Shown piece after piece: positions 1-12,400 of a stretch of DNA of 64,000 nt. Source of the stretch: Mesocentrotus franciscanus (lineage: Eukaryota > Echinodermata > Echinoidea > Camarodonta > Strongylocentrotidae); the NCBI GenBank assembly GCA_037976565.1, contig CP137671.1, forward strand, positions 15,702,556-15,766,555. The letters are read 5' to 3'. The notes beneath the pieces were generated by a model, which was not told where the DNA came from, searched no databases, and was given only the letters and a program-made list of their open reading frames with translations. Every line of letters begins with the position of its first letter. The stretch's first letter is position 1. A program made the translations under genes and the position numbers.

Positions 1-557
1 TCAATTCTTTTATTCATCCAAATTCACAAGAATACATGGAAATTTGTTTTGGTCACATATTGTACAAATACGTAATGTATATATGACAAACTATATCGTT
101 GTGTTTATAATCATAAAAGAACCATAAAAATAAAAGGAAGACAAAATAGAAATATTCTTATATTCTAGTATTACACATTGAAAATGATGAAAAGGATAGA
201 ACATCAGTGTGAAGGAAGGAAGGAAGGAAAACCATGCCAAACCAATACTGAAAACTTGAGTTCATTACCTAATCTACTCATACATAATGATTCCAAGACT
301 AAATTTGTGTTCTATCGTACTTATAATTTGATACTTTGTATTAAGTGCAGTAGAGTATATTCATATAGCAGCTGCACCATATGAATGGACATACAGTATT
401 GTAATTATTATATCCAGTATCTTTTTTCAGGGTTATCAAATATAGTCACATGCTATCCCTCGATATAAAAACAAGTTTACACTTACCTTAATTCAACCAT
501 TTTTCTTTCATTGCTCTTTTTCTACATGTATATGGTTAGACTTTTGGAGAGAGACAG
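1..557. other. Left flank, probably intron of the LRRK-type gene
   Basis: This AT-rich stretch holds no ORF with recognisable homology and no repeat I can name. The first recognisable exon downstream starts mid-ROC domain in phase 0 after an AG acceptor at 556-557, so this DNA is most simply read as the 3' part of an intron whose upstream exon (with the P-loop) is outside the window. Confidence 0.6.
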
Positions 558-698
558 GGTAACAGTCACATCAGTGGAAAGACCTTGAAGGGCAACCATC
601 TGTCTACCGTTGGAGTAGACGTCTGTGAGTGGACCTACAACAAGAAGAAAGGCAAGCACGGCAAGGTCACCTTCAGCACATGGGACTTTGGAGGACAG
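558..698 (+). CDS. Lrrk: LRRK exon a: ROC GTPase, switch I to switch II (G3)
   Basis: The exon has 47 codons, phase 0 at both ends, acceptor AG at 556-557 and donor GTGAGA at 699. It reads STVGVDVCEW (switch I region; the conserved T-V/I-G-V/I-D-V of LRRK ROC domains) and ends with WDFGGQ, the G3 motif. An SGKT near its start looks like a P-loop, but it lies only about nine residues before TVG, against about eighteen in LRRK2, and lacks the preceding GxxxxG glycine. The true P-loop is therefore probably in the preceding exon. A decayed duplicate of this exon lies 84 bp further on. Confidence 0.9.
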
Positions 699-3407
699 GT
701 GAGAATATTGATCGGGGCGGGGCGGGGCGGGGTTGGGTGGGGGAGGGGTTAAGGGGGGATAGGGATCCAGTGATCAAAAAGCAGTGGGAAGACTTTAAAG
801 GGTACCCACTCTTCTACTGTACTGTAGGAGTAGATGTCTGTGAGTGAACCTGCATATACAATACGAAGAAAGGCAAGAAAAACAAGGTCACATGTAGCAT
901 GTGAGACTATGGAGGATAGGGGAGAAAGATCGATTGGGGATGGGATGGAAGGATAATGAGGATCCACAGAGAAATTAATTTAATTTCCATTGCTACTTCA
1001 GTTCATCTTTTCTTTCAGTACAATTGAATTTATCTTTCTTTGAATTGAAGTTGATCTTAGTAACCATTAATTGTAGAGGTAATGTATGATTGATGAAAGG
1101 AGATTAATTACTGTGGGGAGATACCATCAACTGTAATGCTTGATATAAGGCCTTGGTTAATGATAACAAATTCAGGTAGGAGTTCACGGTTGTTCATCTT
1201 GTTGTTGATCTTGTTGTTGATCTTGGTTCAAAGTCCTCAGCCAAGCGAGAACCTTCACCCATCTATGCATGCTGGAAGCCACCTATATTCAGCTCATATT
1301 GACCCTGTTCTGTGCCAACAGAAACAGTTTGTGGGGTCATTTCATGTCAAATCACCCAATGGCTTTAACCCGACCATTTTTGATTTTGATGAAACTTAGT
1401 GTACTTGTTGAGTGTGATCTCACAGCACCAAATCTTACATTTTAGGTCAATCGGGTGAGGGGTTTCACCGTTGGGAGATACGGCCCACCAAATTTTGAGA
1501 TTTTTGCAAAAATGGGGGTGGCGGGCCTACCTTTGAACCCTTGTATCTCGGGAACTAATGGGTCAATCTTCACAAAATTTGTATTGTTGGAAAGGGTATT
1601 CAATAAGGATTCCGAATCTGCCATCATTTTGAAGATTGATACATGTTGGGGTACCTTGACCTTTTGACCTAAGATTTGACCTTGAAATTGACCTTGTGGA
1701 TCACGTGACCTTGACAACATTTTTCATGAAATGTAATCTCTGACATGTTCACTAAAACATACAAAAGTTTCAAAGATATAATATTTTTTGTTTAGGAGCA
1801 ATAAGGATTGAAAGTGTATTCATACTCACAGATATTCACAATAGGCCCTATTATAATGTACCGTATACAATACATGCAATATGCACTGTACAACATACAT
1901 CTTCCACATGCTTTTTTGTTCTAGTCATATCCATCCTAAATGTCAAAAATGGTTGGGTTAAGATTTTCAGATATTTGGGGTGATTTGACATGGAATGACC
2001 CTGTGAGGACCGTTGCATTATTCTAGCTAGCATTGCTACATCCCCTTGTCATTAAATCTTTCTTACACAAATCTTACATCTACTACCCTGCAGCCAATCA
2101 CAAAGTTTTTTTTCTTTCCACATGATCCTGTACCTGCCTTGTCAAACATCTACCTTGTTAAATAATGGTGGACATCCCACATCATGTCCTGGCCCAATAA
2201 TATTCATTGTCGTGCATGTGTCAATGATTGCCCTGGTTCCAACTTGTTATAAGAAAATGAATTCATTTTCTTACTTGCTTTCATTCTACAGCAAGAGTTC
2301 TATGCAACACACCAGTACTTCCTGACCAAGCGCTCCCTCTACCTTGTGGTGTGCAAGATCACCGATGGGTCAAAGGTCATCAATGAACTCCAGCAATGGC
2401 TGGTCAACATACAGGTACAGTAGGTGTATGGGTTTCATTTCACTTCATTTGCTTAAACCCCACAAAAAAGTAAGGAAAATCCTGGAAATTAAGTCGTAGG
2501 AAAATGAAAAGAATCTCCCAGGGTCATGGAAAGTCATGTAAATTGATCGTTGGCGTGGACCGTGTGTGGCTATGCCAGCCTTCCAGTTTGAACGGACATT
2601 GGGTATTTGCAAGCCTCTTAGATGCCGCAACCCATACCAAAATGGTACTTATCCGGTCATGGAAAAAGGCAAAAAAGGAAAGTCATGGAAAGTGATGGAA
2701 TATTTGGTTATCAAATTTCTGTGGCTGCAACCCTGAAATTATAAAGGAATGGGGGTGGTAGTTTTCTTTGGAGGGGAGATGTTTTAGGACTATTATCTGG
2801 TGACAGGTTATCATAGGAGATGTTATCTGGGGATAGTAGTCTGTTTACTCAAAATATTAGGATAGTAATACATTTACATGTTAGTGTATATGTACCTGTA
2901 ATTTTTCATCAGGCGAGGGCGCCCAACTCACCAGTCATCATCGTCGGCACGCACTACGACGTCATCCTCCGAGATAAGAAGTACTCGAAGGAGTACTGGC
3001 CCGAGCTAAAGCGTACCATCTTCGATCGATTCATCAACATTGCCCATCCCCAGGACGCAGGGCTCCCTCATGTGATAGCCTGCGTAGAGGTAAGCTGTGC
3101 TGCGAGCTCTAAGTCCTACAATGTCAACATGCTTAGGGATTTGGTCTATGACACAGCCTATAGTCTAACCGGTGAGTGTATTCATTTATTAGAAAGCAAA
3201 AATACATGTCATATTATTTGAACACATGAAACAATGGCTTTATATGTATTCATTTGCTGATGATGCAATCAAAAAAAATATATGGGAGATTTCCTGTAAA
3301 GTTGACTTTGCTCCATCCTAGAGGGTTGATTTGGGAGGACCAAAGAAGCTTTGCAAGTTGGAAGGTCACGTTCATTACCCTTAGTTATACCCTGCTCACT
3401 TCATCCC

Positions 3408-3450
<43 letters not shown>

Positions 3451-6400
3451 AATCATTCTTCAGTCTCTGTCTATCATTCTTTTCTCTGCTCCTTGCTCTC
3501 AACTTGTGCGACACCTTTTTTTTTGCTTTTGCTTAATTTTGTGGGCTCACAATTAAAGCATCAAGCTTTGTTTTTCCTGGAGTTCTGACCTGTTCTGTTG
3601 ACAATTAGTTTATATCTCTTCATATACAGTAAGTTTTATTGTATACTGATTTTGATTATGCATTCAGAAGTGAATGAATTAATAAATTACATTAAATTAA
3701 ATCAAATGGCAGAAAAAATTTCCTGTTGTATTTATTTCTAAAGTATCCCAATCTTAATTGGCATTCACAACAAAGGTGTTTTAATATGCTCTGGCATTTC
3801 GTTACTGAAGTCCCTCTTGGTATCAGCATAAAGAATGTTATACGCTTCCAAGAACCCTGTCAACATTGTAGGGGTGCCGTGGTCTAGTGGGTATGTCAGC
3901 GGACTGTGGATCATGTGGTTCGTGGTTTAAGTCCGGCCGTAGCGCTATAATGTCCTTTACTCTTCGTTCGGCACCTTCCACCCAGATTTTAGATGGGTAC
4001 CTGAGAGGATACAAATGTGAATGTAGTTGGATTGTCATGTATGCGCTTGTAACATGGCACCTAGCCAGAATACTCCCTAGGGAGCGGAACGTGTATTAAT
4101 AGCTATCATGTGCGGATTAGCAATTGAATCCAGTGACAAGGGTGATAATGATTATAATGTGAAGTGTTTAGAAATGCTATATAAATGTGAGTATTATAAT
4201 TATTATTATTATAACGTATACATGTGTATTGCTTTGTTTATGCTCAGAGGGTCGAGAGAGGGAGCCCTTGCTGATGCAGCGAGTGCCGACATCATATCTT
4301 GCCCTTGAGAAGGCTGTGATGCAGATCTCTGCTGACATGAGGGCCGCCAAGAGAGAGCCTGTCCTGCACAGTACTGAATACAAGTACGTCGGTGATCATT
4401 GAATGCACCCGTGTTTGGTTAATATGTTAATTTGCAATCCCTATTTTGGAGGAATAATTCCAATTTTTCTGCCTTCAAACTGGTGTTCCGAACCCTATAC
4501 TCCTCTCCTTTTCTGAAGAAACAAAATCTGGGCGCTAATGTACTCTCGCAACAGGCTTCCTTCATTCCGTCACACACAAGTTTCTATGGATTGGGAATGA
4601 GGAAACTAAGGCGTATGACGGAATAAGCACGCCCGTTGGCGGTGCGCAAGTACACTTGCGCCAAAAATCTGTACAAAAGCATACTGTATGCTGTATTCCT
4701 AATTTTGTACCAGGAAATTACGGCTTTAAGCTGTAGAAGGTTGGCAGTTGTATGAAATGATTTAATGATTGTAAGGTCAGGTGATCCACTTAAATGTATT
4801 ACCATAATGATATAAACATTTAGAATGGTGAATGGTTTAAAAGATGAATATACAAAATTTATGGCATGTAGAATGTTCTTTGATTTAACACATTAATGAA
4901 TGGAATGAATGTGATTGAACATGCATTATATACATCTTGGTTTAAGAGACAAAAGTTGCTCAGTTGGACTAGCTCATATTGGATGCTGAAAATTATATAG
5001 GTCAGGTGATTTGCAAATTTTAGTCAATGGATGCCTAGTTTCTTTCTGTGTGTTGCATTACTCCTTATACTCACTATACTTGATAAAGAGACTGCTGCTC
5101 CCGGGCGGCCAATTCTGACCAAACTGAAACTGACCAAACAGCCAATTCTGACCAATTAGGATCCAGCATTATATAGCTAACTCAATCAGAGTCCATCTGA
5201 CTGGTGCAGTGGATCCTACCCAAGGGTATATAAACCCCTATCTAACCAGATCAATAATATCTGATTTATACATGTCGGTAACAACCCAATTACATACACG
5301 CACACATACACTCTCATTCTGAAGGCGACAGGTACAACCTATCGAAATGTCGAAAGAATATGGCGTGTTACCGCAAACCTCACTTAAAAACTCCTTCTCT
5401 CTTTCGCTGTCAGGTCAGAGGTGATGAGGATGATGGTAGAACAATCTCAGATCTCATTCCATGATAAGGAAGAACTCATTCAAGCTACAAGGTTCCTTCA
5501 TAACAACGGTAATCATTCATATTGTTAATTTTTTTTTAACGAACAATAACAAAATATTCTTGGGTAAAGGGGTTTCTTATGTTTGGTAACCTATTACTTA
5601 TTCATTATGCTGAATTATATCTTATGTATGTACACTCAGCAAAAAGAGGAGTTGGATATAAAACTATTGACTGCTTATTTTTCGGGTCATAGTTCAAACT
5701 ATAGCGCCTCTGTGATCTTGAGACTACACTATGCCCCTCGTCTTTGTCTTGGGCACAGTACAGTTTTGAGATCACCTTGGGCAATAGTTTTAGTCATGCC
5801 CTTCAAAGCAGTCAATAGTTGTATACTGTTTGTTGTATCTGGTACATATGAGACAAAATGCCATGGACATGCTCAATTTTTTTTTGTATTTATTCTCTTC
5901 ATATTGTGAAATTTATTCAATCTTCATGATTTATAATTCATTATAGTATTAATAAAGCTTCATTTATATTTACTACACCTGAGTGGAGAGTGGCAAATGT
6001 AAATTAATATCTTGCCAAAGAACTCAAACTGCAAACCATGTGATCCACAGTCTGGTGACGTATCTACCAGACCGCGACACCACTATTTGTAATTGTTGTC
6101 CATTATCCATTATTCACTATTCATAAGTCTGTGTTAATGTACATTTCATGATGCATTACTGATTATTCATCGATATACTCTGAATTTAATTATAAGGTAT
6201 TCTTCTTCACTACGAGGACTCCATGTTGAACGATTACTTCTTCCTTGACCCACAATGGTTGTGCGACACACTGGCTAAGGTCGTGACGATTCCAGAGATC
6301 AATCCGGACGTTAAGAAAGGTATGATAGATGGATGGTAGGAATGATGGAGGGATGGTTGGATAGTTAGATAAAGGAATCTATGAATGGAAGGAGACACAA

Positions 6401-9400
6401 TCATTTTTCTTTTTGTTTGTTATTCTTGTTTGTTCTTATGATTGTAGCTTCCCCTGATGCTTTTCCAGGAGTCAGTGGGAGAGGCCCAAGGGTCTTAGGA
6501 ATTCCACACTCCCTTTTTTTCCTTCCAGGCAACTTCAGGAGGTGCAGCAGGGGAAACTCAATCACTTTTTTATAGTTTATATCTAATATCTCATGTCTTT
6601 ATAAGTCATTTCACTCTATTATATCTTTTGAATGCCAAATAAATAATAATTAAAAAAAAAGAATAGTAAGTACTTTCAGTGTTCTGACAGAATATTTTCC
6701 AAAAAGCCAGTTCGTAATTATAATTGATGCATGGTTATTTTTAACCCACAGAAACATATAGTGGATATTGTGACTTGAGAAAGAAATTTACTGTATGTAA
6801 TCCGTATTCATTTGTCCACCAATGATACGTTCCATGATTTTTTAGATGGGAGTAATCTTTTCACAATCGAAAGGGGAAACAAAAATGATAAAAATATTAA
6901 TATTATTAATAATAATGATGATGAAGGTGATAATGATGATAATGATAATAATATAATATACCTCTAAAAAAAAACTTTTGAAAACTCAAGTTTGATCTAT
7001 TATATTTCTCTTGTCGTGGGATAATTAATCATAATTAAAATGGAGAGCATGGCTGGTTGTGCCCTCCTCTCTCTTACATAAGCCTGTATTTATTTAGTAA
7101 ACTGGTTTTCTCACAGCATTTAATTAAACCATCTGTTTGTTTCTTTGTTGTTTTATTTTTAAAAATTACAGGTGTGATGCTAGTCAGAGATCTGCATCGA
7201 AAGTTTGAGGATTCCAGTGTAAAGGAGTTCATCATCAGTCTTCTCAACAAGTTTGAGGTCGCCGTGACCTATGACCCCAAGCACCTGTTGATCCCCTCTC
7301 GTTTACCCCAGGAGGGCGTGGATACCACCATTATACCGGTCTTTAGAAGCAGGAGTGACTCCACTAGGGTAAGGCTAGTTAACACTTTTACTGTCTGCAA
7401 ATTGGTTCTTTCAGAACAAGAATTTTCAAAGGGTACCAAATGCTTAATAATAAATACTCTGTGTACAGCTAAATGTATAAAAGTAACCTAAAGAATAAAC
7501 AAACCTAGCATTCTTTGGGTTAATGGTGAAGGAGTTGGAAGAAAATAAAGGATGATATAAAACTCAGCCTATGAACCCCAGTCAGATTTTTCTTGTGTGT
7601 ACATGTATCTCCATAATTAGTGGTGGTTATTTTTTTTTTACCTGACTGCTAAGAAAGCATAAATGCTTGCTAGTAACCAACCAGAGGACCGATGGCTTTA
7701 GGTCCTCTCCGAGGGAGTGAAGACCAAGAGTGAAGACTGAATCCTACAGACTCCTGAAGTTTCCCATTCTCCATGGCTGAAACTACCTCGTTCTTATAGT
7801 CAATGGCTTAATGTCAATGTGTGAGTATTCAAATTTGGTTTTGATATTCATCCTCTCTACAGGTTTACAGGAAGACAGGAGCAAGAAGTCCATCCCCAAT
7901 TCAATCCTCTCCGCCAGAAAGATGGAACAGGAAAGCAGTAAGGGGTCACAGTCCCTCCCCTTCCAGGATATACTGCCATGATGGATCACCGACAGACAGC
8001 TCATCACCAAGAGAAACATCTCCAGAGGCTCTTGAGATCCCTGAGAGGAGCCCAGCCTCAATGTCCATCCCAGTCCCGATCCGCAGGAACCTCCAAGGCA
8101 AGGCCCGTATGGCAAACTGTGCTTCATCACCACCTTGCGAGATGTACAGCGAAGCCTCAACGTCTGCCATGGGGTTGGACGCAACGGATTCCCCCACCTT
8201 TGATTTGTTGAGGAAGTCGGTCACCATCACCAAGAGCCCAAGCTCAGGGGATGTCAATACGGGAACAGTCAAAGGGAAGCTGGACAGAGCGGACATTGCG
8301 TTAGTGTCCAATAAGGCAAAGGACGACAAGGTACCAAGCCCTTTTGATGGGTACAAGTTCACTCCCGTGGAGAACCTAAAGACAGCTATCAGAAGACTCT
8401 ATATCCTGCAGTACATTCCTAGTGGCTTCTGGTCACATCTGATCAGCAGACTGTTGTCCGACCAGATGATCCCTGGTCTCATCAACTCCATGTATCTGCT
8501 TTCGGATGATGTCCACAGGTTCTTTGAAGGTGACCCCCTGTCAGAGTTCACCAATGTGTTTCAATGGGTATGTTGGCAGTCGGGGATCGAACTGAAATTC
8601 ATGTCAGTAACTGTGTTCCATGTGAAGGCTGTTGTCAGGGAAAAGCTTCTAAGTTCTGTCTTCGAGCGAGAGAGGAGACCCGAGTCCGTCCATGTATTGA
8701 GCCTAACAGATGACCCTGACCACTTCCCAAGGAATGTTTCCCTCTCCAGAAGTGGTCAGCTAGAGATACTCATTCCTAACCAAACTCTAGAAGTTGCCCA
8801 TAGGATACAACAGAGAGAGGCCAATGGAAAGGGAACACCTGATTCCGTGAAGATTCTGACTTCCTTGGAGACTGTCTCTCGTCTCCTGTCCACCATCATC
8901 GATTTGATTGACACCTTGATAGAGAACTTTTATCCCAACCTCTGTGAGCCTTTGGGCACAACTTTTGAAGGAGAGCTCTTCATCACAAGAGTCGTTCCTT
9001 GCCATCGCTGTTGGCGGGACTACAATAAGCCAAGCTTGGACGAGGTGGATGTCTCTGAATGGGAGTTCGTCCATGCTTTGGATGCAGAAGAACACATGAA
9101 CGCTGATAACGAGTCTCCGCTCCTCTGGTCGTCCATCAGCTCTGCGGATGCCCAGATGATCACCAAAAATACCGTGAGCGAAGCAAGCTCTGCTGCGGTC
9201 TCTCCTGCAGCTATCCAAGACTCCATGATGACATCCTGACAGGGGTCAACCTCAAGCAGCTCAACCCAAGAAAAAGAGCAGCCCATGCACTCCTTCGAAA
9301 GGATCGCATTGCAGCAACTACAAACGCCCGCCTCTCGACCGATGGTGACGTGACTCTACAGACAGAGATCGACAATGACCGAGAGCATCCCCTACCACTG

Positions 9401-12400
9401 GAAACCTGCAGCGAGCTTGGCATTGAGCCTGATGTAAGCAACGATATGATTGCCATGGACACGGTCCTTAACAGCACCATGATGAGCTCAATCCATAAGA
9501 GTGCTGATGTGCCGCATGATATCTGCGTGTATGGATTCCTCTTTGAAGAACTGGTCCTGCAGTCTATGAGGAATGAGTTTGTAGAGTGCCCCAACCATGG
9601 AAACATAGCAATCTCTGTTGTTGCCCCAGATGTTGTGAGTAAATATTATTAGCATACCTGTACATGCACATCGGTTGTAGAGGACTTTCATATGTTTCCA
9701 TATCTACATTTACCTCTGCATGTAATTCATATCAAGATCTTTAACATGTAGTTGTTATGCTACTGACACACAAGTTATCAAGGTAAAATTGTCTTCTGCA
9801 TGTATTGAAATGACCTATGTAACCTTCATGTGATCCATTACTGAGTTTTTTTTTTTTTTCCTTTATAGACTTTTGAAAAATAAAATTTGATTTAAAAAAA
9901 AAATATGGATTAGGTTGTTCTTTCAGAAGCTATTTTATTTAAACACTGTTTTTAAATTGCTCGGTTATGATTATGATTGCAGATGTATGCAGACCTGGGC
10001 CCATCCCTCCTTACCGAGAAGTCTGCTCTAGATATCCAACGTCTGTTGGGCAGTGGGACGTTTGGTCTAGTCTTCCAGGGGGTGATGGCTCGCGCCTCCG
10101 AGCACCGACGCCCCATCGCGGCCAAGATGCTCCAGCCCTACCCACCGGGCCAAGGTGCAGGAAACACCGACCGACGACGCTACGACAATGACAATACCAA
10201 GTGGCACCGAGATCCGTTGCGGTTCTCCTGCGAGGCCTACCGGACAGCTCGCAAGGAGCTCTCCATCATCAACAACCTGGATCATCCGCATATTGTTCCT
10301 CTCCTGGGCTTCTGCAGGCATCCCATGTGTCTGATCCTTGAATTGGCACCACAGGGGGCACTGGACACCAAGATGGAGAATTTTAAGCGCGTTGGAGCCA
10401 GGTTGACACCTCACACCTTGCAGGAACTGGTGGTTCAGGTATGATGAAGCAACTTCCTTTTCTTTTTCATCCCTCTGGCACCATGGTGGCAGAGGCATAA
10501 AATGTATTTAGGTTATTTGTCCCTCTGTTCATTTGTTTGTCTGTCCCACTTCTTGTTACCTCATCAACTTGAGGACCATTGAACAGATTTTAACCAAACC
10601 ATGTATTAGCATATATGGGTGAACAGATTAAACTTTTGGTACAAGAGGTAATAAATGTTGGAAAAATTGATTACTGAAGTTCTTAATGCAGCTTAGAGTG
10701 CTGATCAGAGTGCATGTAGACCATGACCCTATCCACTTTTCTTGTCTTCCTTAAGCTGGATCTGTATGTTATACTTCCTTCCATGGCAGGTTTCATCTGC
10801 TGTAGCCTATCTTCACAGCAAGGATATCATCTACCGAGACCTGAAGGCTGAGAACGTCCTGGTGTGGAAGTTCCGCAGCCTTACAGTCCGAACCCAGCGG
10901 ATCCGATCAAGATCAAGCTTGCTGACTATGGCATCAGCGTGACTGCTCTTCCTTCAGGTACCAAGGGGTATGGCGGGACACCGGGATACATGGCTCCGGA
11001 GATCGTGCAGTACGATGGCAAGGAAACCTATAATGAGAAGGTAACATACCCTGGAATTCAGTTAGGATGATTTGCCTTAAATATTGCTTCCCTCGAAAAG
11101 GTCATTTGCATTTGATGAGGTCAACTGCCTAAAACTGACCGCAGCTAAACAATATTAAACCCCTCAACATATAACTGAATGGGGGGGGGATGTTGTAGCT
11201 GTATGCAGCAAAGGCCCCTTACAATACTTCCTTATTTTTATGTTACAATATTCAGAAATATAAAGCGTATAACAGTATTATTACTCCATTGCATTGTTTG
11301 TCTTGCTGTGGCAGTAGTTCAATTTCTTCAGTCTGTTCACCTCATCATTTGTGCAAATAAGGCCTGACCGGTATGACTTGCGATACTTTTATTTTAAAAA
11401 ATAAGAGGTAAATTTTGAAATACAAATACAGATAGCACCACTATCACAATGATTGAAAAATGTGTAACATTTTCCCTTTTATAGTATTAGCTAAAAGGAA
11501 ATTAAACAATTGCCAACAGGAATTGAGTTGTCCCAGTGTGAAGATTATAGAAATGAGAGAATCCAGTAGTCATTAGGTTAAAAGTGGTTCGGGAAATGGG
11601 ATCAATGAATTCAGATTTTGATATTCTAATCATGTAGACTGCCTTTCGATGATTGTACATGTACTTCGATAACTAGGAATTAAAGAGTGCGTTATCGCAT
11701 GTGATAAAGGAGAAAATCTCTACCTCTTTCAGGTTGACTGTTTTTCCTTTGGAATGTTCATGTTTGAGCTGATGTCCCTTCAGAGGCCCTTTGAGTGTCT
11801 GGTCGGGAAGGATGTTGGTCGTTTGTCTGAGGTCATCAAGCAGCTTATCAAGGATGGGCAAAGACCCGTACTCTCAAGGAAGGTAGGATCATCGCAACTA
11901 TCTTGGTTTTCCTGTTTTCTAATTTAAAGTCTTCCTTATTAAAGTCAGGAATGGTCATACATGAGTACTGATAGTCATATGGATACATGTAGTATAATCA
12001 TACTGTAATTGCTAAATTTTACAGGCACCCCCAGTCAGATAAAAAAAGCTTGATCGGCTGTTAACTTTGTGACATCAGATCAGTTGCAAGACTATGCCCG
12101 AATCGATTCTGTTTGGGCATTTTCACTGACTTGAAGATACATGTATGACAATGGCATGTAAAGACCCTTGATTATGAAAGCATCATTTATAACTGTTATA
12201 TTTTTTGTATCCAAAGAAACTTGATTTAAAATTAAAATCAAAGTCAGATTGTACATAGTGCAGTTGTCTTTACAGAAAAGAACAAGTCTTCACATCTCAC
12301 ACTTGCCATTTTCCCTCCAAATCTAGCTGTTATCAGGCACAAGGCATGCATTAGCCTTATCAAAGAGAAGAATCAAAATTGCTTTTTTTTCCTCAATAAA

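Noticed and set aside
573..584. SGKT in exon a as the ROC P-loop
   Set aside because: It is only about nine residues before TVG and lacks the GxxxxG glycine; family spacing puts the P-loop in an upstream exon outside the window. It is, however, conserved in the decayed duplicate.
5583..5909. 108-codon ORF in the intron after exon e
   Set aside because: Composition and residues look random, no homology; it lies within an intron of the kinase gene.
9174..9210. A 37-base GT-AG micro-intron in exon h
   Set aside because: Removing it leaves the wrong frame (immediate stop), and 37 bases is too short for this genome's introns. A single missing base fits better.
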